Part shown: piece by piece, positions 15,203-23,608 of the stretch
Numbering within the stretch: position 1 is the stretch's first letter
How the letters are laid out: the number at the start of each line of letters is the position of its first letter
Origin: Sphingomonas sp.
GTDB taxonomy: Bacteria; Pseudomonadota; Alphaproteobacteria; Sphingomonadales; Sphingomonadaceae
Direction of reading: 5' to 3'
DNA length: 64,000 nucleotides
NCBI RefSeq assembly: GCF_029239295.1
Contig: NZ_JAQZBC010000004.1
Location: 1 to 64,000, forward strand
Made by a program: the position numbers and the translations under genes
The notes under the pieces: model-generated
The model's database searches: none
Told to the model about the DNA's origin: nothing
Seen by the model: only the letters and a program-made list of their open reading frames with translations

Positions 15203-18200
15203 ATGCCGCATTCCGGGTTCGTTCCGCTCCGCATCTTCTCCTCCTACACGATGCTCGACGGGGCGATCGAGCCGAAGGAAATCGCCAAGCGGGCGGCCAA
15301 ACGCGGCTTTCCCGCGGCTGCCCTCACCGATCGCAACGGGCTGTACGCGGCCATGGCGTTTTCCGACGCGGCGTTCGCCGAAGGGGTCCAGCCGGTCATC
15401 GGCACGATGCTGGGCGTGGCGCGTCCTGACCTGCCGGATGGGGTGGCGCCAATGGTCGACTGGCTGGCGCTCTATGCGCAGGATGAACGCGGTTACGACA
15501 ATCTTTGTGAACTTGTGAGCCGCGCGCACCTCGATCGGCCAATCGATCTCGCGCCGCATGTCGACCTCGCCACTCTCGCGCGCTTCACCGATGGTCTGAT
15601 CGCGCTAACGGCTGGGGGTGAGGGGACGCTGGCGCGATTGTTCGCGGAAGATCAGCCGGCACGTGCGCTCGCCTATGCGGAACGGCTCAGCGAGCTGTTC
15701 GGTGATCGGCTGTACGTCGAACTCAGTCGCCGCGGCAACGAGGTGGAGGAGCGCGCGGAAACAGCGTTGATCGACCTGGCGTACGACAAGGATCTGCCGC
15801 TCGTCGCCACCAATCCTTGCTGCTTTGCCGAGCGCGGCTTCGGGCCGGCGCACGACGCGATGTTGTGCATCGCTCACTCGACCTATGTCGAAAGCGATGA
15901 CCGGCCGCGCAGCTCGCCGGACGCCTGGATGAAGCCGGCGGAGGAAATGAAGGCGCTGTTCGCGGATCTTCCGGAAGCCATCGCCAATACGTTGATCGTG
16001 GCGCAGCGCTGCGCCGTCGCCGCCCCCAAGCGCAAGCCGATCCTGCCCAGCCTTGCCGGTGATCGCGAAGGCGAGGCGACGATGCTGCGCGAACGGTCCC
16101 ACGCCGGGCTGGACGCGCGGCTGAAGCGGATCGCCGAACTGGCCACGGAGCCACTCGCCGATGGCTGGCAGGATGCCTATCGAAAGCGGCTGGACTTTGA
16201 GCTGGATGTCATCATCCAGATGGGGTTCCCGGGCTACTTCCTGATCGTCGCTGACTTCATCCAATGGGCGAAGTCTAATGACATTCCGGTGGGTCCGGGG
16301 CGTGGTTCGGGCGCAGGATCGGTCGTTGCCTGGGCGTTGACGATCACTGATCTCGATCCGCTGCATCTCGGCCTGCTGTTCGAACGCTTCCTCAATCCCG
16401 AGCGCGTGTCGATGCCGGACTTTGACATCGATTTCTGCGAAACGCGGCGCGGCGAGGTGATCCGCTACGTGCAGGAGAAATACGGCCGCGATCAGGTGGC
16501 GCAGATCATCACCTTCGGTAAGCTCAAGGCACGCGCCGTTCTGAAGGACACCGGCCGTGTCCTTCAGATGAGCTACGGTCAGGTCGATCGTCTGGCCAAG
16601 CTGGTTCCCAATCACCCGACTGATCCGTGGACGCTGAAGCGCGCGATCGACGGCGTGGCCGAACTGCACCGTGAGTACGCCAACGACAATCAGGTCCGCC
16701 ATCTGCTGGATTTGGCGATGCAGCTGGAGGGGTTGCCGCGCCACTCATCCACCCATGCCGCGGGTGTTGTGATCGGCGATCGTCCACTGTCGCAGCTCGT
16801 CCCGCTATATCGCGATCCGCGGTCGGACATGCCGGTCACTCAGTTCGACATGAAATATGTCGAGGGTGCGGGCCTGGTGAAGTTCGACTTCCTGGGACTG
16901 AAGACGCTGTCGGTGCTGAAGCGCGCGGTGCAGCTGCTCGACAAGCGCGGCATTCGTGTCGATCTGGATGCCCTGTCCTGGGATGACGAGGCGGTCTACG
17001 CGCTGCTCCAGAAGGGTGACACGGTTGGCGTGTTCCAGCTGGAATCGGAGGGCATGCGGCGCACGCTGTCCGCGGTGCGGCCGACGAACTTCGGCGACAT
17101 CATCGCGCTCGTTTCGCTTTATCGTCCCGGCCCGATGGACAATATCCCGTCGTTCGGCCGCCGTAAGCAGGGAACGGAGGCGATCGATTATCCCCATCCG
17201 CTGCTGGAGCCGATCCTCGCCGAGACCTACGGGATTTTCGTCTATCAGGAACAGGTGATGCAGGCCGCACAGGTGCTGGCCGGCTATTCGCTCGGCGGCG
17301 CAGACCTGTTGCGGCGCGCCATGGGCAAGAAGATCAAGGCAGAGATGGACGCCCAGCGCGCGACCTTCGTCGAAGGCTGCGCGAACCATAATCAGATACC
17401 CGCCGATCGAGCGAATGCACTATTCGACTTGATCGACAAGTTCGCCGGATACGGTTTCAACAAGAGCCACGCCGCGGCCTATGCGCTGCTCGCCTATCAG
17501 ACGGCGTGGCTGAAGGCGCACTACCCGCACGAATTCTTCGCGGCGTCGATGGCGTATGACATTCATCAGACCGACAAGCTGGCGATCTTCTGCGACGACA
17601 TGCGTCGAATGCAGGTTCGCGTGCTGCCGCCCGACATCAATCGCAGTCAGGCCGACTTCGATGTCGAGATCGATGAGGACGGGCCAGCCGTAAGATATGC
17701 GCTGGCGGCGCTGAAATCCGTCGGCGAGGGCGCGATGGAGCGGCTGGTAGCCGAGCGTGATGCAGGCGGGCCGTTTGCCCGGCTCGACGACCTAGCCCAT
17801 CGTGTCGACCCGCGGCTGATCAACAAGCGGCAGCTGGAAACGCTGGCGGCGGCCGGCGCATTCGATGAGATCGAGCCCAATCGGGCTGGCGTCCATGCCG
17901 TGGCGGAGACGATGCTGGCGGTCGCCGCGCGAACGCACGATGCCAAGATCAGCGGGCAAGGCGGACTGTTTGGTGATGCCGAGCCCGCTGGCGACGCGAT
18001 CAAGCTTCCCGCATCGGCACGCTGGAGCATGTCGGAACGGATGGAGCAGGAAAAGGAAGCGTTCGGCTTCTACTTTTCCGCGCATCCGGTTGATCGGCAC
18101 GCCCATCTGGCTAAATCCCACGGCGCCCGACTTTACACGGCGCTTGCCGAACTCGCGATCCCGGACGATGGAACGCGCGCCGGTGCCACCATGGCGGTTC

Positions 18201-18709
18201 TGGTCGAGGACGCGCGCTGGAGAACGTCGGCGCGGGGTAAGCGATATCTCATGGCAACGCTTAGCGATCAGAGCGGTCAGTTCGTCGCCACATGCTTCGA
18301 CGATGCCGTGGCCGGCGATCTGGAGGAAGCGGCGCGCGCGGGTGGCTGTGGGCTCGCCACAGTCGAGCTGGACCGGCGGCCGGGCGAGGAAACGCCGCGG
18401 GTGACGGTGAAGCGCCTTCAGCCGTTCGAGACGCTTGCATCTCAGGCCAGGTTCGTCGTCGAGGTCGTGGTGCAATCCGCGTCCGCATTGCCGGCGCTAG
18501 CGGCGCTGCTTGAACATCAGCGCGGCGCGCGCGGTGAAGTGATCCTGCGGGCGCCCGTTGGTGACGACGTCGCGGCGGGCAAAGCGACGCTGTTGTTGGG
18601 CCGGGATTTCCTTCTTGATCTGGAACTGGTGCACCGGATCGAGGAACTGCCTGGCGTTGACACAGTGACATTGCGCCAGTCCGAAACACGGCTCTCGTTG
18701 GTCGGATGA
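15203..18709 (+). CDS. dnaE: DNA polymerase III subunit alpha
   Basis: Replicative polymerase of 1168 residues (C-family, DnaE1 type). In order: PHP domain (about 5-275), palm with PDFDIDF (about 408-414), fingers and a helix-hairpin-helix region, OB fold (about 990-1070) and C-terminal domain. GPGRGSGAGSVVAWAL near 370 is the conserved nucleotide-binding segment. A beta-clamp motif QGGLF lies near residue 918. The PHP metal ligands are lost (Phe12 in place of His, Arg44 after TD, and ATNPCC at 202-207), so intrinsic PHP exonuclease activity is not expected and proofreading should rely on DnaQ. Length is normal for the family. Confidence 0.97.
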   Translation: MPHSGFVPLRIFSSYTMLDGAIEPKEIAKRAAKRGFPAAALTDRNGLYAAMAFSDAAFAEGVQPVIGTMLGVARPDLPDGVAPMVDWLALYAQDERGYDNLCELVSRAHLDRPIDLAPHVDLATLARFTDGLIALTAGGEGTLARLFAEDQPARALAYAERLSELFGDRLYVELSRRGNEVEERAETALIDLAYDKDLPLVATNPCCFAERGFGPAHDAMLCIAHSTYVESDDRPRSSPDAWMKPAEEMKALFADLPEAIANTLIVAQRCAVAAPKRKPILPSLAGDREGEATMLRERSHAGLDARLKRIAELATEPLADGWQDAYRKRLDFELDVIIQMGFPGYFLIVADFIQWAKSNDIPVGPGRGSGAGSVVAWALTITDLDPLHLGLLFERFLNPERVSMPDFDIDFCETRRGEVIRYVQEKYGRDQVAQIITFGKLKARAVLKDTGRVLQMSYGQVDRLAKLVPNHPTDPWTLKRAIDGVAELHREYANDNQVRHLLDLAMQLEGLPRHSSTHAAGVVIGDRPLSQLVPLYRDPRSDMPVTQFDMKYVEGAGLVKFDFLGLKTLSVLKRAVQLLDKRGIRVDLDALSWDDEAVYALLQKGDTVGVFQLESEGMRRTLSAVRPTNFGDIIALVSLYRPGPMDNIPSFGRRKQGTEAIDYPHPLLEPILAETYGIFVYQEQVMQAAQVLAGYSLGGADLLRRAMGKKIKAEMDAQRATFVEGCANHNQIPADRANALFDLIDKFAGYGFNKSHAAAYALLAYQTAWLKAHYPHEFFAASMAYDIHQTDKLAIFCDDMRRMQVRVLPPDINRSQADFDVEIDEDGPAVRYALAALKSVGEGAMERLVAERDAGGPFARLDDLAHRVDPRLINKRQLETLAAAGAFDEIEPNRAGVHAVAETMLAVAARTHDAKISGQGGLFGDAEPAGDAIKLPASARWSMSERMEQEKEAFGFYFSAHPVDRHAHLAKSHGARLYTALAELAIPDDGTRAGATMAVLVEDARWRTSARGKRYLMATLSDQSGQFVATCFDDAVAGDLEEAARAGGCGLATVELDRRPGEETPRVTVKRLQPFETLASQARFVVEVVVQSASALPALAALLEHQRGARGEVILRAPVGDDVAAGKATLLLGRDFLLDLELVHRIEELPGVDTVTLRQSETRLSLVG

Positions 18710-19551
18710 TGCTCTTAGGCGCGCTCCTGCTACTCGCTGCAGCCGATGCAGGGCCGCCTCCAGAGCAAGTGGAGCAGGAAGCGCGCCCTACGGTGCGGTA
18801 TTCCTTGTCCCGCCCGACTCCTCCGGCGGAGCTGCGTTCGTTCAACCCCGACCGGCCGAACGTCACCGAAAGCCCCTATACGGTTGATCCGGGGCATGTT
18901 CAGCTCGAGCTGAGCGCGGCGGAATATACGCTGGGGCGTGATCGCAGCCGCACGCTGGACGTCGCCCCGGTGGAAATCCGGGTCGGCGTACTCCATCAGC
19001 TAGAACTTGAGTTGTTCTTCACGCCTTACCAGCGGGTGCGCGGCGACGACGGAGTGGAGGCCGGGATCGGCGACGAGACGCTGCTGCGCTTCAAGGTCAA
19101 CCTGCAGGGGAATGACGGGGACGGCGTGGCGCTGGGAATCATTCCCTATATCAAGGTGCCGACCGGAACGGGCGGCTTGTCGAACGGCCATGTCGAGGGC
19201 GGCCTGATCTTTCCGGTGGCGGTTGATCTGCCGGGGGATTTCAACCTGGGGACGATGATAGAGGCCGATCTCGTCTATCACGACGATCAACATCAATACG
19301 GCATCGATCTGGTTCACACCGCATCGCTGGGTCACAGCATCGCCGGCCCGCTATCCGGCTACATCGAATATGTCGGCATCGTGCGGGAGGGGGCAGGCGG
19401 CGGCCGTGCGGGTGCCTATCAGGCGATTGCATCGACAGGGTTCACCTGGCTGCTCGAGGAGAATGTGATGCTCGATGCGGGTACCCGCATCGGGTTCAGC
19501 GGTGATGCCGATCGGGCGACGATCTTCCTGGGCGCTACCACCCGGTTCTGA
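18706..19551 (+). CDS. outer-membrane beta-barrel protein, transporter/MetA-pathway-like family
   Basis: An exported protein of 281 residues with a short signal peptide (about 1-15, ending near AAADA), a proline-rich linker, then alternating polar/hydrophobic strands from about residue 50 to the end. The RPNVTESPYTVDPGHVQLE opening and LGDETLLRFK-type strands resemble the phenol-degradation MetA / transporter-like outer-membrane family. The protein ends in an aromatic residue (TTRF), the usual beta-signal for barrel insertion. Its ATG overlaps the dnaE stop (ATGA), so it is translationally coupled to the polymerase gene, an odd partnership that may be mere gene packing. Function unknown. Confidence 0.75.
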   Translation: MMLLGALLLLAAADAGPPPEQVEQEARPTVRYSLSRPTPPAELRSFNPDRPNVTESPYTVDPGHVQLELSAAEYTLGRDRSRTLDVAPVEIRVGVLHQLELELFFTPYQRVRGDDGVEAGIGDETLLRFKVNLQGNDGDGVALGIIPYIKVPTGTGGLSNGHVEGGLIFPVAVDLPGDFNLGTMIEADLVYHDDQHQYGIDLVHTASLGHSIAGPLSGYIEYVGIVREGAGGGRAGAYQAIASTGFTWLLEENVMLDAGTRIGFSGDADRATIFLGATTRF

Positions 19552-19566
19552 GCGGCCACGGCCGGC

Positions 19567-20664
19567 TCAGCCGAACAATTCACCCTGAGCACCAGCGGGC
19601 GGCCGGAATAGATCGGTGGTCAGCCCAAGGCGCCGCGCACGGCGCGTAATGCCGTGCCGCTTGCGGGCGATGTCAAAACGGGTCCTGAGAAGGTCCGCCC
19701 ACGGCCCTTGCCCGCGCATACGCGTGAAGAAGCCAGGATCATTGTCCCTGCCGCCGCGCATGGCGGCGATCGTCGCCATCACCTTGCCCGCGCGGTCCGG
19801 AAAGTGTTCGTCCAGCCATGCGCGGAATAGCGGAGCAACCTCCCAGGGCAGGCGCACCGGAATGAATGAGACGTCGAGCGCGCCCGCGGCCGCCGCGCGC
19901 GCAACGATCGTTTCTACCTCATGGTCCGTGAGCGCCGGGATGACGGGAGCCATGTTGACGTAGGTCGGAATGCCTGCGGCGGTCAGTTGCGTCACGGCCT
20001 TGAGCCGCCGTTCCGGATGCGGTGCGCGCGGTTCGATGGTCAGCCCGACGCGCGGATCAAGCGAGGTGATCGAGATGGCGACGCTAACGAGATTACGCTC
20101 GGCCATCGGCGCCAGCAGGTCGATGTCCCTGACCACCCGGTCGGATTTGGTCGTGATTACAAGCGGATGGTTGCAGGCGGCGAGCACCTCGATGATGCCG
20201 CGCATGACCTGCCATTGTGCCTCGATCGGCTGATAAGGATCGGTGTTGGTACCCAGCGCGATGGGGACGCAGCGGTAGCTGGGTTTGGCCAGTTCCTCGC
20301 GCAGCAGCCGGGGGGCATCCGGTTTCACGAAGAGCTTTGTCTCGAAGTCCAGCCCAGGGGAGAGATCGTGGAAGGCGTGGGAGGGGCGGGCGAAGCAATA
20401 GATGCAGCCATGTTCACATCCAACGTACGGATTGATGCTGCGTTCGAACGGCACGTCGGGGCTTTTGTTGTGCGAAATGATGGTCTTAGGCGACAGACGC
20501 TGGACGGTGGTGCGGGTCGCAGGCGGGGGCCCATCGATCGCGTCGCGCGCATCGAGCCAGTCGCCGTCCAACTCTCTGGAGGCGAGATTGAAGCGCTCGC
20601 TGACCGGGTTGATGGTCGCGCCGCGGTGGGGGCGTGGTTTCCGCATAATCGATTCTACGATCAT
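19567..20664 (-). CDS. PA0069 family radical SAM protein
   Basis: A 365-residue radical S-adenosylmethionine protein of the PA0069 (SplB-like) family. The 4Fe-4S cluster motif is in GCEHGCIYCFAR (about 103-114), a C-x3-C-x2-C arrangement, preceded by the family-typical SPKTIISHNKSPDVPFERSINPY. Downstream are LGTNTDPYQPIE and ITTKSDRVVRDIDLL, shared with spore photoproduct lyase-like proteins. The reaction is not established for the family. The start could also be the ATG at 20646. It converges on the dnaE-linked outer-membrane gene with 15 bases between. Confidence 0.9.
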   Translation of the reverse strand: MIVESIMRKPRPHRGATINPVSERFNLASRELDGDWLDARDAIDGPPPATRTTVQRLSPKTIISHNKSPDVPFERSINPYVGCEHGCIYCFARPSHAFHDLSPGLDFETKLFVKPDAPRLLREELAKPSYRCVPIALGTNTDPYQPIEAQWQVMRGIIEVLAACNHPLVITTKSDRVVRDIDLLAPMAERNLVSVAISITSLDPRVGLTIEPRAPHPERRLKAVTQLTAAGIPTYVNMAPVIPALTDHEVETIVARAAAAGALDVSFIPVRLPWEVAPLFRAWLDEHFPDRAGKVMATIAAMRGGRDNDPGFFTRMRGQGPWADLLRTRFDIARKRHGITRRARRLGLTTDLFRPPAGAQGELFG

Positions 20665-20788
20665 GTTAGCGGAACAAAAGCGGAACAGAAAGGGTGGTTT
20701 ACGGAGAGAAGCGGCCTGCTGGCGGAGAAGATCGGCCTCGTTTGATCAGCCTATGGCCAGATCGTCGGTGAGGGGCCGCCGCCGCGAC

Positions 20789-20995
20789 TTAGCGCCAGCG
20801 GCCAGTCTCCATCCAGCGCAGCAGCGGCTTCAGCGGGGTGATCCAGATGATGCCGGTGACGACGTAAAACAGCGCCTGCACCAGCGCGTGCCACTGGCTG
20901 ACGGTGTTGGAAAAGCTGACGATCAGTCCGCACCAGACGGCGATGAGGAGGAGGATGGCGAGCATCCCCACCGGCTTGCGCCAAGACGGCGTCAT
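20789..20995 (-). CDS. DUF2842 small membrane protein
   Basis: A 68-residue protein with two membrane segments (about 10-30 and 39-58) and a basic C-terminus (LRWMETGRWR), matching DUF2842, a family of small alphaproteobacterial inner-membrane proteins of unknown role. The ATG at 20995 overlaps the stop of fau (ATGA), which fixes the start and makes the pair an operon. A longer frame to 21046 overlaps fau and lacks support. Confidence 0.8.
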   Translation of the reverse strand: MTPSWRKPVGMLAILLLIAVWCGLIVSFSNTVSQWHALVQALFYVVTGIIWITPLKPLLRWMETGRWR

Positions 20996-21543
20996 GAGGT
21001 GATCCATTCCTGTTCGGTGATGATCGCATGGAGCGGCACGTCCCACGGATCGGTCGGCAGCCGTTCGACCTCCTGCACCGAAAAGGCAACCCCGATGCGT
21101 CGCGCAGCCGGATGGGCGGCAAAGGCGCGATCATAGTGGCCGGCGCCCTGACCGAGCCGCGCGAGCGTTCGATCAAAGGCGACGAGCGGTGTGAGGATCA
21201 GGTCGGGCGATGCGACGCCAGCCACCGCATCCGGTTGGCGGAGGTTGAACGGGCCGGTTGTGAGCGGCGTGCCGGGTTCCCAATACAGAAAGCGCATCGG
21301 CGTTTCGTGATCGACGACATGGGGAAGCGCGATCCGGCAACCGGCCGCGATTGCAGCGTCGACCAAAGGCTGCGGGTCTGCCTCGCTTCCCACTGGCGCA
21401 TAGCTGGCCACCGTCATGCCCGGCACAAGCAGCGCGGCGAGTTCCGCACGGGGTGTGATGACGGGAGGAGGTGAATCGAGCGCCTGACGCGCCGAGCGGG
21501 CGGCGCGGCGCAATGCCTGCTTGTCGAGCGGCGCTTCGTTCAT
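20992..21543 (-). CDS. fau: 5-formyltetrahydrofolate cyclo-ligase
   Basis: A 183-residue enzyme that converts 5-formyltetrahydrofolate to 5,10-methenyltetrahydrofolate with ATP. It has the N-terminal basic ALRRAARSARQAL helix and the substrate/phosphate loop GQGAGHYDRAFA (about 130-141), the family's GxGxGYYDR with His for the first Tyr. Placement directly downstream of the 6S RNA gene, itself behind zapA, reproduces the zapA-ssrS-fau order common in proteobacteria, where cotranscription is known. It is coupled to the DUF2842 gene. Confidence 0.93.
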   Translation of the reverse strand: MNEAPLDKQALRRAARSARQALDSPPPVITPRAELAALLVPGMTVASYAPVGSEADPQPLVDAAIAAGCRIALPHVVDHETPMRFLYWEPGTPLTTGPFNLRQPDAVAGVASPDLILTPLVAFDRTLARLGQGAGHYDRAFAAHPAARRIGVAFSVQEVERLPTDPWDVPLHAIITEQEWITS

Positions 21544-21554
21544 GATGCGAGGAG

Positions 21555-21724
21555 GCGGGTGACGGGACCGCCATGGCCGTTTGCCGGGATATCCACTGAC
21601 GCACGGTACGTCAGGTGGGGACCATGTACGTCGGACCAGGGTCCGGGCAGGGACAGCCCCCTTTGGATGATGAATAGCCTCAGGGATATTAAGGGCTCGT
21701 ACCGGGCAGTACCCGTCACGCCTG
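21555..21724 (-). ncRNA. ssrS: 6S RNA
   Basis: The roughly 170-base gap between zapA and fau holds no reading frame but has the shape of 6S RNA: 5' and 3' ends pair in a long closing stem. Plus-strand positions 21712-21719 pair with 21559-21566 (8 bp, GTGACGGG with CCCGTCAC), and the stem continues inward with five more pairs after a small bulge. 6S RNA binds housekeeping RNA polymerase and slows transcription in stationary phase. The call relies on the conserved zapA-ssrS-fau order plus the closing stem; exact ends are estimates. Confidence 0.75.
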
Positions 21725-21726
21725 AT

Positions 21727-22209
21727 CTAGTCATTCCCGCCGTGTTGCTCAAGGGCCTGTGCCAAACCCTCCAGCCGTTCCGCGATGGCGACCAGCGTAT
21801 CGAGATCGACGCCGCCGTCGGGCGCCGCTTCCGGCGCGGTGGACCGGGCTTCAATCCGGGCCGACTGATCGCTGAACTGCGCGGTCTGTGCGTCGAGCAG
21901 CGCGGATTGTTCCTCCAGCTGCGCCGTCTGCGCGTCGATCAGCGCGGATTGCTCCTCGATCTGCACCGATTGAGATTCGAGGCGCGCGGTCTGATCCGCC
22001 AGCGCCGCCTGCGCCTCGCTCAGTTCATCGGCGAGCATCAGCGCGGTGAGCAGCAGCGCCTGCGGGATACCGCCGTCGCCGGCCGCGCGAAGCGCCGTCG
22101 GCCAGCGTTCGGCAACGATGCCGCCGAGGCGATTCACCTCCGCCTCGCCGCCATCGCGGGTGTTCACCGTCCAGCGCGTGCCGCCGATATCGAGAGTTAC
22201 GCGCGCCAT
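21727..22209 (-). CDS. zapA: cell division protein ZapA with heptad-repeat extension
   Basis: A 160-residue ZapA, which bundles FtsZ protofilaments at the division site. Residues 1-70 are the usual ZapA head (VTLDIGGTRWTVNT; VNRLGGIVAERW; ALLLTALMLADEL). The normal short coiled coil is replaced by an array of eight seven-residue units (about 70-125) of the form [L/I/F]-x-x-Q-[S/T]-[A/V]-x, with an alternating pair EEQSAL / DAQTAQ. A final helix (about 134-156) follows. Typical ZapA proteins are about 100 residues. The start overlaps the stop of the upstream small coiled-coil gene, and 6S RNA follows directly. Confidence 0.92.
   Translation of the reverse strand: MARVTLDIGGTRWTVNTRDGGEAEVNRLGGIVAERWPTALRAAGDGGIPQALLLTALMLADELSEAQAALADQTARLESQSVQIEEQSALIDAQTAQLEEQSALLDAQTAQFSDQSARIEARSTAPEAAPDGGVDLDTLVAIAERLEGLAQALEQHGGND
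21835..22002. repeat. 21-base repeats encoding the ZapA heptads
   Basis: Eight degenerate 21-base units, several arranged as 42-base pairs, encode the heptad array in zapA. The near-identical EEQSAL and DAQTAQ units suggest growth by recent duplication. Confidence 0.75.
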
Positions 22210-22415
22210 CAGCGAGCGTCCGGCGCGGCGGAGGCGTCAGCGCCGTCTTGCGCCGCGACGAGCGTGTCGATGGCGGCGACCGCCTGGGCCACTTCGTCGC
22301 GCAAGGCGGCATGCCGCTTGCGCAGCGCCTCTGTCTGCTGCTCACGACTATCGATGGCTGCCTCGATGCGCCTGATCGCGGCGTGGATCCGCGTCACAGC
22401 GTCACTTTGTGTCAT
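22209..22415 (-). CDS. small coiled-coil protein upstream of zapA
   Basis: A 68-residue, mostly helical protein with charged heptads (about 8-55) and a disordered Ala/Asp tail. Its stop overlaps the zapA ATG, so the pair is co-translated. In other alphaproteobacteria a small coiled-coil gene is often found at this place; a ZapB-like division role is possible but rests only on position and shape. No enzyme motif is present. Confidence 0.75.
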   Translation of the reverse strand: MTQSDAVTRIHAAIRRIEAAIDSREQQTEALRKRHAALRDEVAQAVAAIDTLVAAQDGADASAAPDAR

Positions 22416-22554
22416 GCATCAGGATTAGGATCGCGGTGCCGCAACGGCAACCCCCGCGCTTCCGCGTAAACCACAGCTGTCGCTGCTCCGGTTGACGCAT
22501 CATGCTTCTCTTGCAACAGCGCGCCAAAATCTGAACGAGAGGTGAGTCGGCATT

Positions 22555-23559
22555 ATGACGAAGGTTGCGATCAACGGCTTCGGCCGCATCGGACGCTTGG
22601 TGGCACGTGCGATGCTGGAGCGGGGCGGCAGCGATCTCGAGCTGGTGACGATCAACGATCTCGCTGATGCCAAGTCGAATGCCTGGCTGTTCAGCCGCGA
22701 CAGCGTCCATGGCAAGTATCCGGGCACCGTCGAGGCGGTCGGCAACGACCTGGTGATCGACGGCAAGCACATCCGCGTGACCGCAGAGCGCGACCCGGCG
22801 AACCTGCCGCACAAGGAACTGGGCGTCGACCTGGTGCTGGAGTGCACCGGCTTCTTCACCGATCGTGCATCGTGCGAGAAGCACATCGCCGCCGGCGCCA
22901 AGAAGGTGCTGATCTCCGCCCCGGGCAAGCACGTCGACCTGACCGTCGTCTATGGCGTGAACCACGACAAGCTGGAGGCCGGCCACACGATCGTGTCGAA
23001 CGCATCGTGCACCACCAACTGCCTGGCGCCGGTCGCCAAGGTGCTGAATGATTCGATCGGCATCGAGCGAGGCCTGATGACCACCGTTCACGCCTATACC
23101 AACGACCAGAAGATCCTGGATCAGATCCATCCCGACCTGCGCCGTGCCCGCGCCGCGGCGATGAGCATGATCCCGACGACCACGGGCGCTGCACGTGCGG
23201 TGGGCGAAGTGCTGCCGGAGCTGAAGGGCAAGCTGGACGGTTCGGCGATCCGCGTGCCGGTGCCGGACGGCAGCCTTGTCGACCTGACCTTCACGCCGAA
23301 GCGCGACACCAGCGCCGAGGAAGTCAACGCGCTGCTGAAGGCAGCGGCGGAGGGCCCGATGAAGGGCGTGCTGCACTTCTCGGACGAGCCGCTGGTGTCG
23401 ATCGACATCGTTCACACGCCCTATTCGTCGACCGTCGACAGCCTGGAAACGGCCGTGATCGACGGCAAGCTGGTGCGTGTCGTCAGCTGGTACGACAATG
23501 AGTGGGGCTTCTCCAACCGCATGGTCGACACCGCGACGCTGATGGCGAAGCTGGGCTAA
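22555..23559 (+). CDS. gap: type I glyceraldehyde-3-phosphate dehydrogenase
   Basis: A glycolytic/Entner-Doudoroff enzyme of 334 residues that oxidises glyceraldehyde 3-phosphate to 1,3-bisphosphoglycerate. The NAD site is [15 protein letters not shown] (about 3-17), the catalytic Cys lies in [12 protein letters not shown] (about 150-161), and the catalytic His is in the downstream [10 protein letters not shown]. The ATG follows an agaggtgag stretch. Gene order gap-MOSC-pgk is local; the tkt gene commonly found between zapA and gap in alphaproteobacteria is absent. The gene is divergent from the zapA operon with a 139-base control region. Confidence 0.96.
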   Translation: MTKVAINGFGRIGRLVARAMLERGGSDLELVTINDLADAKSNAWLFSRDSVHGKYPGTVEAVGNDLVIDGKHIRVTAERDPANLPHKELGVDLVLECTGFFTDRASCEKHIAAGAKKVLISAPGKHVDLTVVYGVNHDKLEAGHTIVSNASCTTNCLAPVAKVLNDSIGIERGLMTTVHAYTNDQKILDQIHPDLRRARAAAMSMIPTTTGAARAVGEVLPELKGKLDGSAIRVPVPDGSLVDLTFTPKRDTSAEEVNALLKAAAEGPMKGVLHFSDEPLVSIDIVHTPYSSTVDSLETAVIDGKLVRVVSWYDNEWGFSNRMVDTATLMAKLG

Positions 23560-23565
23560 CACGTG

Positions 23566-23596
23566 TGGTCGTCCCGGCGATGTGCCGGGGCGACCA
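23566..23596 (+). terminator. hairpin between gap and the MOSC gene
   Basis: A 13-bp stem (23566-23578 with 23584-23596) with one G-U pair and a 5-base loop starts six bases after the gap stop and ends 12 bases before the MOSC start. It lacks a T-run, so it may be a partial terminator or an mRNA 3'-end stabiliser lowering downstream expression. Confidence 0.5.
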
Positions 23597-23608
23597 GGCG
23601 ACCTGTGC

